A DNA stretch of 64,000 bases from Polytrichum commune (lineage: Eukaryota > Streptophyta > Polytrichopsida > Polytrichales > Polytrichaceae), in NCBI GenBank assembly GCA_950295325.1, contig OX485805.1, forward strand, positions 19,825,501-19,889,500. The letters run 5' to 3'. The position numbers and the translations under genes were made by a program. The notes beneath the pieces are model-generated. The model saw only the letters and a program-made list of their open reading frames with translations. It searched no databases and was not told the origin of the DNA. Below are positions 24,285 through 35,045 of this stretch, piece after piece; position 1 is the stretch's first letter, and each line of letters opens with the position of its first letter.

Positions 24285-25493
24285 TCTCTCAATAAGGACA
24301 AGGCCTGGACAAAGGCTGGTTCACATGGGGTTCCAAGTCCTAAGTCCCAAGTCACTTGAGGTCAATCCATGCAATCTCAACTGTTGATGGTGTGAGGAAG
24401 TTGGGACTTACCACTTCACACGGGTTCCAAGTCTTAAGTTCCAAGTATGACATGAAAACCTACATGGCAACACTTTTTTTGGAGGTGGGATATGGGATTT
24501 GTATTGAGAGTTGGCTCGAGCAAAAAGCTAGACCCAACTTTCAACACATTGCGAGTTCAATGCGATATCTTTTGCATAAATTTATCAAGATCCGACTTTA
24601 ATGAATATAAACCACATTTGAATGCTTTCTTGAGACTCAAAAGTTGGGACATCACCTCGGGTACTTGCTAATATGAGTGAGACTTGGGACTTGGGACCCT
24701 ATGTGGCCTGCCTTAAGAAATCTTTTATGCTAATAAGAGTGTCCCTTGAAGACCCGCTTACCTGATTGAGAGAATCATTTTGCAGTGACCCGAAGAATTA
24801 TTTGTCTTAATGCAATCAACAACCATTTGTTTTTTTTCAAAAAACTTAGAAATTCCAAGCGGACAAGTTCCAAGGAATTTGAAGATGTGGTCGTGGTGTG
24901 CAGCGAAGAAGCCATCGCCATTCCTCATCAACTCCTGCTAATTGTGTCACCAAAAGGCAACGGACCGGGTAGTCTCCCGAGGCAAGCTTGCCTGCCGCCT
25001 GCAATATGTGTCCCACTAAGTCAGACTACTTTTCAAAGTTTTGAAAGGTTCCTCAGCGGCACAGGAAAAGAGGGAAAAGGAATTGGCCTTTGTTAGACAC
25101 GAGCAAGTTAAAAAGATCACACAAAAAAGCTTTCAGTAGATTCATCTTTGAAGAGAGCCGGGCCAATAGATTCTCGCATCGATGATGGTGGAATTCTTAC
25201 CGCTGGATTGGAGGCGGCGGCAGTGAGGAGGATTCGTGGTGGAAAAAAAACGTGAACTTTGAGGAGTCTGAGAAAAGCTAAGCTAAGGTCGGGCCCCTTC
25301 AACGTGGCAGCCAATTGTCAGTGTGCCGTTGGGAATTCCCAAAAACTATCTTATAATCATCTACTGTTTTGTTTATTATGATTCTTCTCCTACTACTTCA
25401 TGTTCATCCAGCGGCGATGGAAGATTCATCATCATCTCGGGAGGTAACTTAATGCCTGCTGGCAAGTGTGACCTCTGCAGGTCATGTGGCAGC

Positions 25494-25900
25494 AGATGAA
25501 GTGTTCTGCAAGGCTATTTCAAGCAGGCATGTCCATGCGGCTGTGTTTCTGTTTGTTTTTCATCAACCTGAGATGATGATGACGATGATGATGGTGAGGA
25601 GGTAGCTTAGCTCATCATCCTGAGGGAAATGAAGTGTTTTTGCTTGAAGCCTATTCCAAGCAGGCATGCCCATTAAGTAGGAATCTAGTAGGATGTGGGT
25701 GCGTTGTTTCTGTTTGTTTTTCATCAATCTGAGATGATGATGGCGGGGAGGAGTAGGTGTGAGGTGGTGATCTAACTTAAGTACTTAGCTAATCCAGGGT
25801 GCGGCTGATAAACTTTGAAGTGTTTTGCTAGTCTATTCGAAGCAGGCATGTCGATGATGTGGGCAGTGGCGAGGAGGAGTAAGCTTAGGTGCGAGGTGGG
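25494..25900 (+). repeat. Three imperfect tandem repeats upstream of FBPase
   Basis: Three copies (about 25494-25627, 25628-25816, 25817-25900) share 'atgaagtgttttgc', 'aagcaggcatg(t/c)c', 'gtttctgtttgtttttcatc' and 'gagatgatgatg' blocks. The third is partial. They end about 230 bp before the first possible FBPase ATG, so they lie in the promoter or 5' leader. Confidence 0.75.
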
Positions 25901-26125
25901 AGCTAAACCGGGGCAGTGCGGTTCCACAAAATGAAGATTCATGAAAGCAGGTTGATGAATGCGGAGGTTGAATTGTCGTTGCAGGAGCAGGAGCAGGAGT
26001 GGGAGCGGAAGAGAGGAGGAGAAGGAGAAGGGAGGATTAGAGTGGAATCATCAGCACCAGGATGTGGAGGGGAGAGATCGGAGGGAGCTTGAAGTTAATC
26101 GGAGGGCAATCCCAATCGGAGTGGA

Positions 26126-29055
26126 GTGGCGTGGAGGCACGAGAGGAGTCATCGGATGGTGCCAGATCGAACGGCTCCCATGAACTACTTCCTCCTTTTC
26201 CTCATCTGTTTCGTGCCGTTGCTATCGTTCCGATGGTCATCCAAAGGCATTCCTCCGGTAGGGTCCCCGGGGAACCCTAACACCATACCGGACCAATCTC
26301 CGCCATCTCGCACCATCATCAACAAACCATTCAAGCCACCATCGCCAAGTATGGTAACAAGGTTGATAGCCACGTTTCGGAAACCTCCAGCCCCTCCGCC
26401 GTCGCCCACGACGAAGTCATTCTTCGAATCTCCGCTCACTTCGCCCGCTATCGTTTCGTCGCCTTCGATCGTAGCGGCGAAGAGCTCGTTAGCGGAGTGG
26501 TTTGAGACTCCTGCGAGAAGGAGGGCGCACCGGAAGAAGGAGGCATCGATGGATCCCATCATCAAGCCATCGAGGCCGCCGCCGCTGCCGCCGTTGCCAC
26601 CATCGCTGCCGCCGTTGCCACCATCGCTGCCGCCAGCGTTCATTCGTGCTCCGCTCTTGAGTAGTCCCAATGTTGCGATGCGAGGAGGGGGGGATGCGGA
26701 GGAGGTGGTGACAATGACGGGATTTTTGGGCACGGAGGGGTCGAATGTGGATGTGGATCTGGTGGTGCTCATGACGCACATTCAGGCTGCGTGTAAGCAC
26801 ATTGCAGCGATCCTTGCCTCGCCTACCGAGATGCAAGCTTCGCTCTCTGGGAGCTCGAGCTACTCTGGCTCCTCGTCGCCGTCGTATGGGACAGGCAGAG
26901 ATGAGCCGAAGCCGCTTGACATTGTTTCGGTGGGTGGATCCTCAGACTGAATTCATCAAGTTTTTACATTTCACTGGAGTTTGAAAGATTGGCAAGGTTT
27001 TTCTTATTTTATGAGTTGTGTCGGTAGTATTTCCGATGGTCACATGGTTGGTGCTCCGTTTTCGAATTCGTGTAAGGGGAATTTGAACCTACCAGGTAGG
27101 TCTTTCTTCTATGATTGGAAGCTCCGGTGCTTGATGGCTTGGTCTTTCTATTGTCAAGACTGGTAAATTGAAGCGTGTGGAGGACTGAGGTGTCAGATCC
27201 TCTTTAGTCCAGAGATGAGCCGAAGCCGCTGGACATTGTTTTGGTGGGTTTTTTCGCACTCAATTTATCAAGTGCACGAGAGCAGAAAGATCGATAGGCT
27301 TGTCTTGCCTCTTTGCGGAAGATGTGTTGGTTGTGGTTCCGATGATGACATTATTGGTGATCCGTTCCCGAATTAAAATGCAGTGGAATTTGAATCTTTC
27401 GTTCGGATATGGAATACCAGGTATATTGATTCTTAGATTCGAAGGTCTGGTGCGGGATGGCTTAATTCTGCTTTTGTTAAGATTGGCAAATTGCTTGTGG
27501 GAGTAGTGAGGTCTCAGATCCTTCTCAGTCACTGAGTTTCAGGTCTAATATGGAACTCGATTTCAGATTTAAATGTAGACCAAAAGCTCTCCTAGGAAGA
27601 AAACTGAGTAGTAGTCTGCCTGTGTTTGAATTTCGTTTCTATCTGCGATTGTGCCCACTGCTTGATGCCGAAACCACACCAGCCTAAGACTGCCAGCTTG
27701 TTTCAACCTGTGGAGCATTGCCTTGATTGCATATACTGTCAAGGTGTCCATCTTGCGAATGAGGATTCTTGCGATGATGAAGACAATTGTAGAGACCCTT
27801 TTTTGTTCACAGGACTGAGTTGCCATGTCATCTAACGTAGCTCACACGTGGCGGCAGGCAGAATAACATACTGAAGGCGGCTCTCCGAACCTCTGGGAAA
27901 GTGGCAGCTATAGCATCAGAAGAAGACAACCGGGCCATCTGGTTCGGTGAGGGACCATTCGTTGTGGTGTTCGACCCCTTGGACGGTTCCCGAAACATTG
28001 ATGCATCGATCCCAACTGGTACAATCTTTGGGATATATCGGCGACTGCCGGAAGCTGACCATTTGCCCATGCAAGAGAAGGCTCATGCCAATGTGATGCA
28101 AAGGGGAGAGAGGCTTATTGCTGCTGGCTATGCCCTCTACTCATCTGCAACCATAATGGCCATCTCAGTTGGTTCTGGATTGTATGGGTTCACATTGGAT
28201 TACGCGATTGGCGAATTTGTTTTGAGTCACCACGACATTCGCATCCCAGAAAGAGGTGAGCAAATTTAAGATCACCTTTGCAATCACCATATCAATCACC
28301 TTATCAGTTGAGCTGATGTTGATTCTTACAGGATTAAATTTCCTGTAACTTTCCCCTTAACAGTAGTAGAGCCACTTTGGACAGCAGAAAGGTTTGTTGT
28401 GTATGCCTAACAACATCTTGCTTCACGAACCGAAGATCATCCATGATTTGTTAAATGGCATAAATGATGAAGCCATCAGACACGGATTGAACTTAAAATC
28501 TAGCAACCATAGATTGATTTATTGAAGGCTTGTATATATACAGACAAGTTATGGTTTTAAGAAGCCTTCTCCTCCTTGTCTTAGGTCTATGATTTTCCAA
28601 TTTTATACCCTGCTTACCAATTCGTTTCATGATGTGAATTGAAATGCTGTACAGGGCAAATCTACTCTGTCAATGACGCGAGGTACTTCGATTGGCCAAA
28701 CGGGCTGCGAAGGTACATTGACAATGTTCGGCAAGGGAGGGGCCAAACTCGCAAGCAATACTCAGCTCGGTACATCTGTTCTTTAGTGGCAGACCTGCAC
28801 CGCACCATTTTGTACGGTGGGATTGCAATGAACCCAAGGTCTCATCTCAGGCTTGTGTACGAGGCTAACCCCCTGAGCTATCTTGTGGAGCAAGGTGGTG
28901 GGAGAGGTACTGATGGAACTCGTCGCATTCTGGAAATCAGTCCTTATGAGCTTCACCAAAGGTTGCCTCTATTCCTGGGAAGCGCTGCAGATGTTGCCGA
29001 ACTTGTAAGCTATGGAGATGTTCAGCAGATCAAGAACCCTGGCTATACTGTCTAA
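26126..29055 (+). CDS. cpFBP2: Chloroplast fructose-1,6-bisphosphatase II (redox-insensitive type), 3 exons
   Basis: Hydrolyses fructose-1,6-bisphosphate to fructose-6-phosphate, probably in the plastid stroma. Exons 26126-26929, 27862-28255 and 28655-29055 (phases 0 and 1) give 532 aa from the first ATG. Later ATGs at 26180 and 26351 give 514 and 457 aa; 26351 (MVTRLIATFRKP) looks most like a transit-peptide start and is nearest the usual length. The N-terminus is Ser/Pro-rich with a PPLPP repeat (about residues 150-170). The metal/phosphate motif DPLDGSRNID lies at 306-315, and the substrate motif YSARYICSLVADLHR is in exon 3. The three regulatory cysteines of thioredoxin-controlled cpFBP1 are absent from the loop after the DPLDGS motif. 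That, with the GDVQQ...NPGY C-terminus, matches the Arabidopsis cpFBP2 type. The end of exon 1 and part of intron 1 are tandemly duplicated. Confidence 0.92.
26897..27535 (+). repeat. Tandem duplication spanning the FBPase exon 1 donor
   Basis: Unit A 26897-27210 and unit B 27211-27535 are diverged direct copies. Both begin agagatgagccgaagccgct, both continue gacattgtt..ggtggg, and both end near 'gaggt(g/c)tcagatcc'. Unit A contains the last coding bases of exon 1 and the true donor. Unit B repeats them inside intron 1. Confidence 0.88.
27208..27243 (+). other. Possible 36-nt duplicated cassette exon (SRDEPKPLDIVL)
   Basis: Within unit B, a pyrimidine-rich acceptor (cctctttag) precedes TCCAGAGATGAG... 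and a donor (ttg|gtgggt) follows. The 36 nt would add 12 residues in frame between DIVS and NNILK, because the flanking intron phases are 0. Whether it is ever spliced in is unknown; the main model omits it. Confidence 0.3.
28470..28600 (+). repeat. Dispersed repeat G in FBPase intron 2
   Basis: Related to 31930-32065 ('ttgaacttaaaatctagcaa' against 'ttggacttgaaatccagcga', 'acaagt.at.g.tt.aagaa' and 'cttctcc' blocks), in the same orientation. Confidence 0.6.
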
Positions 29056-30189
29056 ACCTCGTGGACTAGTGCCCATTCATTGTCCGATCTAGTCCGGTTC
29101 CTGATCAATGGGGCGCTTAAACTAAGTTTGTTATGTGTTGATATATATATACACATATATGCATACATACGTATATATCATTATCCCCCCATTTATGCTT
29201 TTGAGATTCTTCTCAGAAAATGGGATTCGGGACACGGAAGCTAGAGAGACCCTTGAGTAGCAACTGTGATTCGGATCATCCTGCACAGAAGTTGCCTTTC
29301 ACTGAAGCCCAAAGGGTAGTAGTAGAGCAGTTAGGAGTTCACTACAGTAGCTAAATTTCTTATTGAATCTGCTTATTCTTTGACGAAGGTAATTGAAAGG
29401 GTGACAACATTTGTCCCTTTCCAATTTGTAATTCAGGGGGCTGTGCCCCCCGTCAATGTGTATTTATAACAGATAGCAGTACATTTTTGCTCACTTCCCC
29501 CCTCTTTCTCTATCTTGACAAGAGTGTCTCTGGTATAATGTACTGACTTTTGGTGCCGAAAGGGTTTGATGACCTTTTGACATTTACATTATGGCGGTGT
29601 ATTCTCATCAGAATTTAGTCTGAACACATAAGATTCTCAAAAATTCTCATATCAACATGCTATGTATACGTATGTAGATATATGCAAATGGCCTTGCAGG
29701 ACAAATGGGAGGATGAAAAGGCAGTTAAATCTTGTGGCGGTTGCACTTACTGGCTGAAAGGCCGTTAAAGAGGATTAGCAACGGCAGCACTCACTATGGT
29801 TGGCTATGGCGATCCAGGCTTGTAGCAGGTAACTCAAGGTAACGATTGCCAGTGCAGGCTGTGTGGTACCTGTTCCGCTCCAGGCTCCAGACAGCCGCGA
29901 AAGTTGCCCATATCACATATCCTCATGTGTTGCCCATAGAATGTTGTCAGCGAATTCTGCAAAGTGAATCATGCGATTTGTTCTACTTTTGCTTCATGGA
30001 GCATCATTACTTTTGAATGAGGGCAGTTTTTATTGGGCTTTAAGCTGAACGAGCAACATCGTGTATATAGTGTTAGTTTCTTCTTGCAGGGATTCTGCCT
30101 CTGCAACGTGATGAACCTGGCATCTTGATTCTTGACCTAGAGCTCATCACCCTGGATTGGATGAGTATTGGAAAGCCACAATTTAGACA
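29056..30189 (+). other. FBPase 3' UTR and spacer before the unknown gene
   Basis: Contains an alternating TA/CA tract near 29141-29180. A 43-codon open stretch with an acceptor-like ttcttgcag lies at about 30092-30210 but is out of frame with the next gene. No confident feature. Confidence 0.35.
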
Positions 30190-31564
30190 ATGCATGAAAT
30201 CATGGACTTGTGGGGTAGCCTGATTGAAAATTCGACGATTCATCAGCCCATTCGTCAACCGAACTACTCGAGCTACGTAGTGCTGCGGAAAGTGGGTCGC
30301 AACAACTCAGTTTCGTATTGTCCTTCCACAGAAGACCTCGAGCCTCCGACTTCCTTTAAAAGGAAGCGGAGAGTTGTGTATGGGTGTAAGCATTTCCCTG
30401 AAGTGGAGGCAGAGGCGAAGGCAAACTGGTCTTGCGAATTTTGCGGTGGCGCGAGGTTGATTGAGCACGCAACTCGCAGCAATGAAGTTGTGTTGTCTCT
30501 CGAAATCAACGAGCTTCTTGTACGTGAACACACCACATCTCAAACGCATGATGATTAATATACATTTTGCAAAATGTTTATAGAATTCTTTCTTTGTTGT
30601 GATCGAATTTGCCAATCTTATTCCTGTTTGGTTATGCCCTCTGAATGGATCACCATGATCAGATTTTTTCACTAATTACTCCGATGGGCCACGATTCATA
30701 CGGCAACAAAAGTACGAAATTGCATCTCTGAAAGGTCTTCCTTGGCATGTTTGTGCAGTGTAATTTCTATGCTAACTATGAGAGTAGTGACGAGGCAATG
30801 TCTCCGGTAAATTGCGCACGGGCCTCGAAATCCACATGGACTCAGTCACCAAGCCCTGAAATGACCGAAGAACCTGAAGGGGCGATAGCTGTCAATACAA
30901 TCGACGAGAGCACATCTTTGTCTCTAGGTCAGGCTCTGAAAGCTGATGGACAGTCCGTGAACATGTAACTTTGTGATAGATCTGATGGTTCTTAAGTTTC
31001 ATCTTGTGATGGTGTATTGCATGAACAGGAAGAAGAGTAAACAACACAATTAGCCTAGGATATACAAGGTTCGATTGGTGAAAATGCACTTGAGGGCATT
31101 GCAGATGAGTTATTGTATGGATAAGTTTTGCCTGGTGGGTGCAACAATATCACCCACATTGGAGCTAGATCATGGTACTATCCTTGAAACCTCAAGAATT
31201 TATGTGTGTGGGATTCACTTCGATGACAGGATTCCTACATTGAGTAAAGATAGGGTTGATGACACTCGACATCATGACAACAATTTGCACCCAATTTCAC
31301 AGATATTTGGCATGTTTTTCTAATTCAAGAGTTGTTGCTGATGCAGATTCTGTGGACTGCGAACTACCTCTGTTTGAGCAGCTTACATATGACGGCGTCA
31401 GGGAAACAAAAACTGGTGAAACATCACTCTGCAGTAGTCCTCGAATGGAGGAGCCTCGTGCACAGAAAGAGGTTCGCCTTCACACATTGCCTCAGCTTGT
31501 AGCTCTCTATGGAGTTCAGACTCCACAGAGCGTAGCTGCAACATATCTGATAGAGAAAGCTTGA
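30190..31564 (+). CDS. Unknown protein, three-exon model, 238 aa
   Basis: Not recognised. Exons 30190-30519, 30759-30927 and 31347-31564 join in one frame (phases 0 and 1) at good GT-AG sites (ctt|gtacgt, tgcag|tgt, ctag|gtcagg, gatgcag|att), which is the main evidence that the gene is real. The protein begins MHEIMDLWGS and has a basic patch FKRKRRVVYGCKH (about residue 56), then a CEFCGG pair that could bind metal. The middle is acidic and Ser/Thr-rich, and the C-terminus reads LHTLPQLVALYGVQTPQSVA. The basic run suggests, without proof, a nuclear location. An in-frame stop lies just before the ATG, so 30190 or the ATG at 30202 would be the start unless there is an upstream coding exon. It lies 1.1 kb after FBPase on the same strand and converges with the SOUL gene. 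Confidence 0.6.
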
Positions 31565-31799
31565 ACTGGGATCTTCAAGAGATGCAGTACGAGCATCGAC
31601 GTCACAAACAGTCCTCTAGTTAAGTTAGGCATTCATCTCATACAACATTCCTCAATGTGTGCAAGCTGTCTCCAATGACCTATTTATCTTTACTTACTTA
31701 CCATTAGCCACAAATCAAGGGGCATCTCCACCTATCACATCCACAATTATTTTTATCTCAAATCTTCAGCCATGACATCCACAAATTCCGGGAGAAAAT

Positions 31800-32190
31800 G
31801 GACTCTCAATAAAGAAAAGGATGCACGACGCTTGCAAGAGTCTGAGAATCAGCACTTATCCCTCCACTTTGCACAAAATGATAGCTTAAAGGATGACAAT
31901 GTCGGACACGACACAATATCATTCTCATGATTGGACTTGAAATCCAGCGACTATAGAGTGATTGCACTGCGTACGTGTGTTTCTGTTGAAGAGTACAAAC
32001 AAGTCATAGATTCAAGAAACACTTCTCCCTGTCTCATGATAAGGACTGTATAGTTTTCCCAGATCCTAGAGTAGTCATCAACATTCCGGTACAAAATAGA
32101 ATGTTAAGGAAAGGCTGCACAAAACTTGCAAGAGTCTGAGCATCGTCACTCATCCCTCCAATTTGCACATAATGATAACTTAAAGGATAC
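31800..32190 (+). repeat. Direct repeat pair flanking repeat G copy 2
   Basis: Positions 31800-31900 and 32097-32190 are diverged direct copies ('cttgcaagagtctgag', 'catccctcca.tttgcacA', 'aatgata.cttaaaggat'). Between them lies the copy of the FBPase-intron repeat (31930-32065). A short (TA)n follows at about 32237-32258. Confidence 0.7.
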
Positions 32191-32360
32191 CTTAATTTAC
32201 CATGGATTATCTGGCAAGTTGCACCAGTTCGGCAAGTATATATATATATAAATATATGTTTCGAACAACCGCATGTTATATAATCACATTGCCCGAGTCA
32301 CACTCTTAAACGAAACAAAATCCTCCTCACTCCGGGGGATTCATCATCATCACCCGCGGC

Positions 32361-33725
32361 TTAGACAGGACCAGCCTTGGTTTTGAGAAGGCTGGCTTTG
32401 GCGCCACAGCCGTCTTCGGTGGAATCAAAGCTCACCCAGATCTCGTTGAGGCGTCCCCTCAGCTGGAACGGGGCGCTGTACTGAGCCACGATGTAGGAAG
32501 CTTTGCCTTTTTTGGGCTCCACGTCTGCGAGGTACGCCCAGTCCGACTTCTTCAAGCTCGCTTCCAAGAGGCCTGCCTCGATAGGCACGCTGATGTCGTC
32601 AGCAAATCCAGGGAAGCGGCGAACAGCGACGCACTTCTCCTCGAACTTCTCGATCGTCAGGGGGGCCTTGGGGAAAGGTAGGGGTGGGGATTCCTGCATC
32701 TCCGATGGCAAGAACAGGCTCACTGAAAAGGAAGGAGAGTTGAATGGACCGCCGGAGGGGAAGATTAATGTCAGGACAGGGACCGTCGGAGGCACCCACG
32801 AGTTGTTCACATTCACGCCCTTCACGTAGGGAATCAACCTGCACAGATTAATTGATTACCCCAACCCTCACAAAATGTCAATACCGATCGAATGGCATGT
32901 GTAAGCAAGTAATCTCTACGCATGCATCAACAGATTGAACTCTCACCTCTGCCAGGTAGGACTGTAACCCTACTCATGTACTCAACAGCTCAATCAACAT
33001 GCACAGAGCTATAACTGCTAATCGTTCTAGAAGTAGTGAATTAGGTCTCATCTGGTTAAGCATACTTCAAGCTCTGCATAATTTTCTAAGCATATATCAG
33101 CTCAGTAATCGCAGAAAAAATAACTTAGGGTATACAAGCCTTCTAATTTGGCAAATTCACACAGTTACACAGATTGTTGAAGGATGTGCATACAGATCAT
33201 CAGCAGGTGTGGATTGTTTAACTTATAGAAGCTGAAAAAGGGAGGACCTGTATTACAGATCATCACATACAATTGGGGTTTCACAGCTACATTAAGCGAA
33301 CCCTCGATCACATTTGACATCACTCGAAGCTTGATATTGCTTAACAATTGACTCCGAGGAAAATGACTTTAAGCATGTGGGGATGTATCGATCTCAGGGA
33401 CGGCCATGATGGTGAAGAGTTAGAAGGGTGAGGGGTCGTACTTGTGGAAGCCGAGCTGCGTCGCTTTAAGGAGGGAGATGTCCTTCACGGTGGTGGCAAC
33501 CCACGCGGAAGGTTTGTACAGACGGATCTCGAAGTCCGATTCAATGTGCACCACTTCGAACTCCGGATGCTCGGGTGGTCCAGGCTTGGGATGAGGATGA
33601 GGATGCGGGTGAGGATGCGGGTGGGGGTTCGGGTGCGGGTGCGGATGCGGATGCTCAACTTCCGATGCGACGCCAGCCGCGGCCACAATCAGGGCCACCG
33701 CCAAGAAACAAGCTCTCGAATTCAT
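32361..33725 (-). CDS. SOUL haem-binding family protein with His-Pro repeat (SOUL copy 1)
   Basis: SOUL/HBP family; members bind haem or related tetrapyrroles, and the exact role in plants is unclear. Coding exons on the minus strand are 33725-33442 and 32838-32361, a phase 2 intron at HK|L, 253 aa. Residues 1 to about 22 (MNSRACFLAVALIVAAAG) look like a secretory signal peptide. Residues of about 24-50 are a His-Pro repeat (ten HP dipeptides with one NP), a possible metal- or haem-binding tail not present in the second copy. The SOUL domain follows, from EFEVVHIESDFEIRLY to the C-terminus (WAYLADVEPKKGKASY, LNEIWVSF). The paralogue at 43375-44995 has the same intron position and phase. The ATG at 33755 in the same frame is less likely, because a probable 5' UTR acceptor lies at 33743 between it and the chosen start. 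Confidence 0.9.
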
Positions 33726-33742
33726 TTTCGCGAAATGATCTC

Positions 33743-35045
33743 CTGTCATGACCACGGAACAAGAGCAAGATCAATCAATTAATCCCCACTAAAAAACAAA
33801 CAACTTCAATGCAACCAAAATGAATGGGAACCAAATTCCCCAACAAGCTCGCTCTGCTCCTACCATAACCCACCACACTTCAACAACCCTGTAGATATCC
33901 AGCCCGGCAGGAATAGAGGCGCAGCAATCTCAAAGTGCTATAATTCGCAATTGACCCAGATTTCTATCCACGGACGGTGCATATGCCTGATGGCGCTAGC
34001 GATGAGTACAAGTCTACCCGACCGCCTTTACCTTCAAATCATACACATCGATGCCATAATAACTTCTTGGGAGTCGTCTATCAACTGGTCATGACGAACT
34101 GCATGCTTCAATAGAATTGGAGCTATTTGATTCACAGATTCGAATAATGCGGCAAATTTAAACTTGGCAAGCTCTAATCCTCCGACTCACCACTCCACAT
34201 CAACATTACCTGAGTACTCATGATGATTACTCTTGAAACCTCAACCACTCTGATACCAATGACTGCCATGGACGAGATACAGAGATATTTTCAGACCATT
34301 TACAATTGACCCAGATTATTTTAATTGCTCTCCAGAAAAGCCGGTGCTCTGACCCGAACTCCTCATGGGCAATCACTTCAACCAGTTCTGCATCTTGATC
34401 AGATCATCGGCCACAAAACTTCAGATTGCCAACCGATTCAAAACAATTGATCAACTGCTGCTGAAGCAGTCCATGACCTTGGCAGAATTGATCGGAGCTC
34501 ACGTAACGTAACAACAAACAGTACAGCTTGTTATGAATACTCCTCATCAATCTGCTCTCAAACTTAGCCTCACTCCAGTCTCCAAATGCATGGCCCTTGC
34601 CAAATGCAGCGAAATGGACACCAAATGGACACCAAATGGCTCAACAAGCTATGATCCGACCACAAGTAGTCTCAAATTCTCGAACTTCATTGAACTATAT
34701 CCAAAAAGCTGATTCAAGCTCTGAACACATGATGAAGCTTAATCACCACCTCTCATCGGATTCCCTATCGAACTCCTTGCTACTTCGGTCGGCAGAAGAA
34801 TTGAAGCTACAGGCTACCTACGACTCTTCTTAAGCGACAATTAACCGAGCCCTATCGATTCATTCACCCAAATCGCGCCTATCCACATGCACATAACCCC
34901 ACAACCTTACCTTTAAAAAATTGACATGCACTGTATCGAAACCACAAACCTTTGAATGGAATCGCCGATCGATCAGCTAACTTCCACTTCACCGCTGTGA
35001 TTTATAAGATGCAGGGAAATAAGAAGATGTGGATAGATACATACC
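33743..35045 (-). other. Probable 5' UTR intron and leader exon end of SOUL copy 1
   Basis: On the minus strand a donor (gccgag|gtatgt, exon end 35045) and an acceptor (catgacag|gag, exon start 33742) flank about 1.3 kb immediately before the start codon. SOUL copy 2 has the same arrangement. The intron contains a copia-like primer-binding site and no supported gene. Confidence 0.5.
34248..34263 (-). mobile_element. Copia-type primer-binding-site relic
   Basis: On the minus strand it reads ..cagtca|ttggtatcagag, the usual junction of an LTR end (CA) and the initiator-Met tRNA binding site. The LTR would then extend to higher coordinates inside the SOUL leader intron. No matching second LTR or polyprotein was found. 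Confidence 0.35.

Larger units (their letters stand above)
21891..25490. other. Gene-poor spacer with microsatellites
   Basis: No gene recognised. Contains (GA)n at 23059-23100 and 24238-24282, and a short direct repeat of 'ccaagtc(c/t)taagt(c/t)ccaagt' at about 24331-24352 and 24426-24447. The sequence becomes more GC-rich after about 25000 on approach to the FBPase gene. ORFs at 22630-23276 and 24181-25096 are unsupported. Confidence 0.4.

Noticed and set aside
24785-25330. ORFs of 103 (+) and 65 (-) codons before the FBPase gene
   Set aside because: No domain, no splice-compatible partners, and they overlap the GC-rich upstream region of FBPase.
26185-26836. Long minus-strand ORFs (198 and 115 codons) opposite FBPase exon 1
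   Set aside because: They are antisense shadows of the GC-rich Pro/Ser coding sequence and have Gly- or Arg-rich low-complexity translations.
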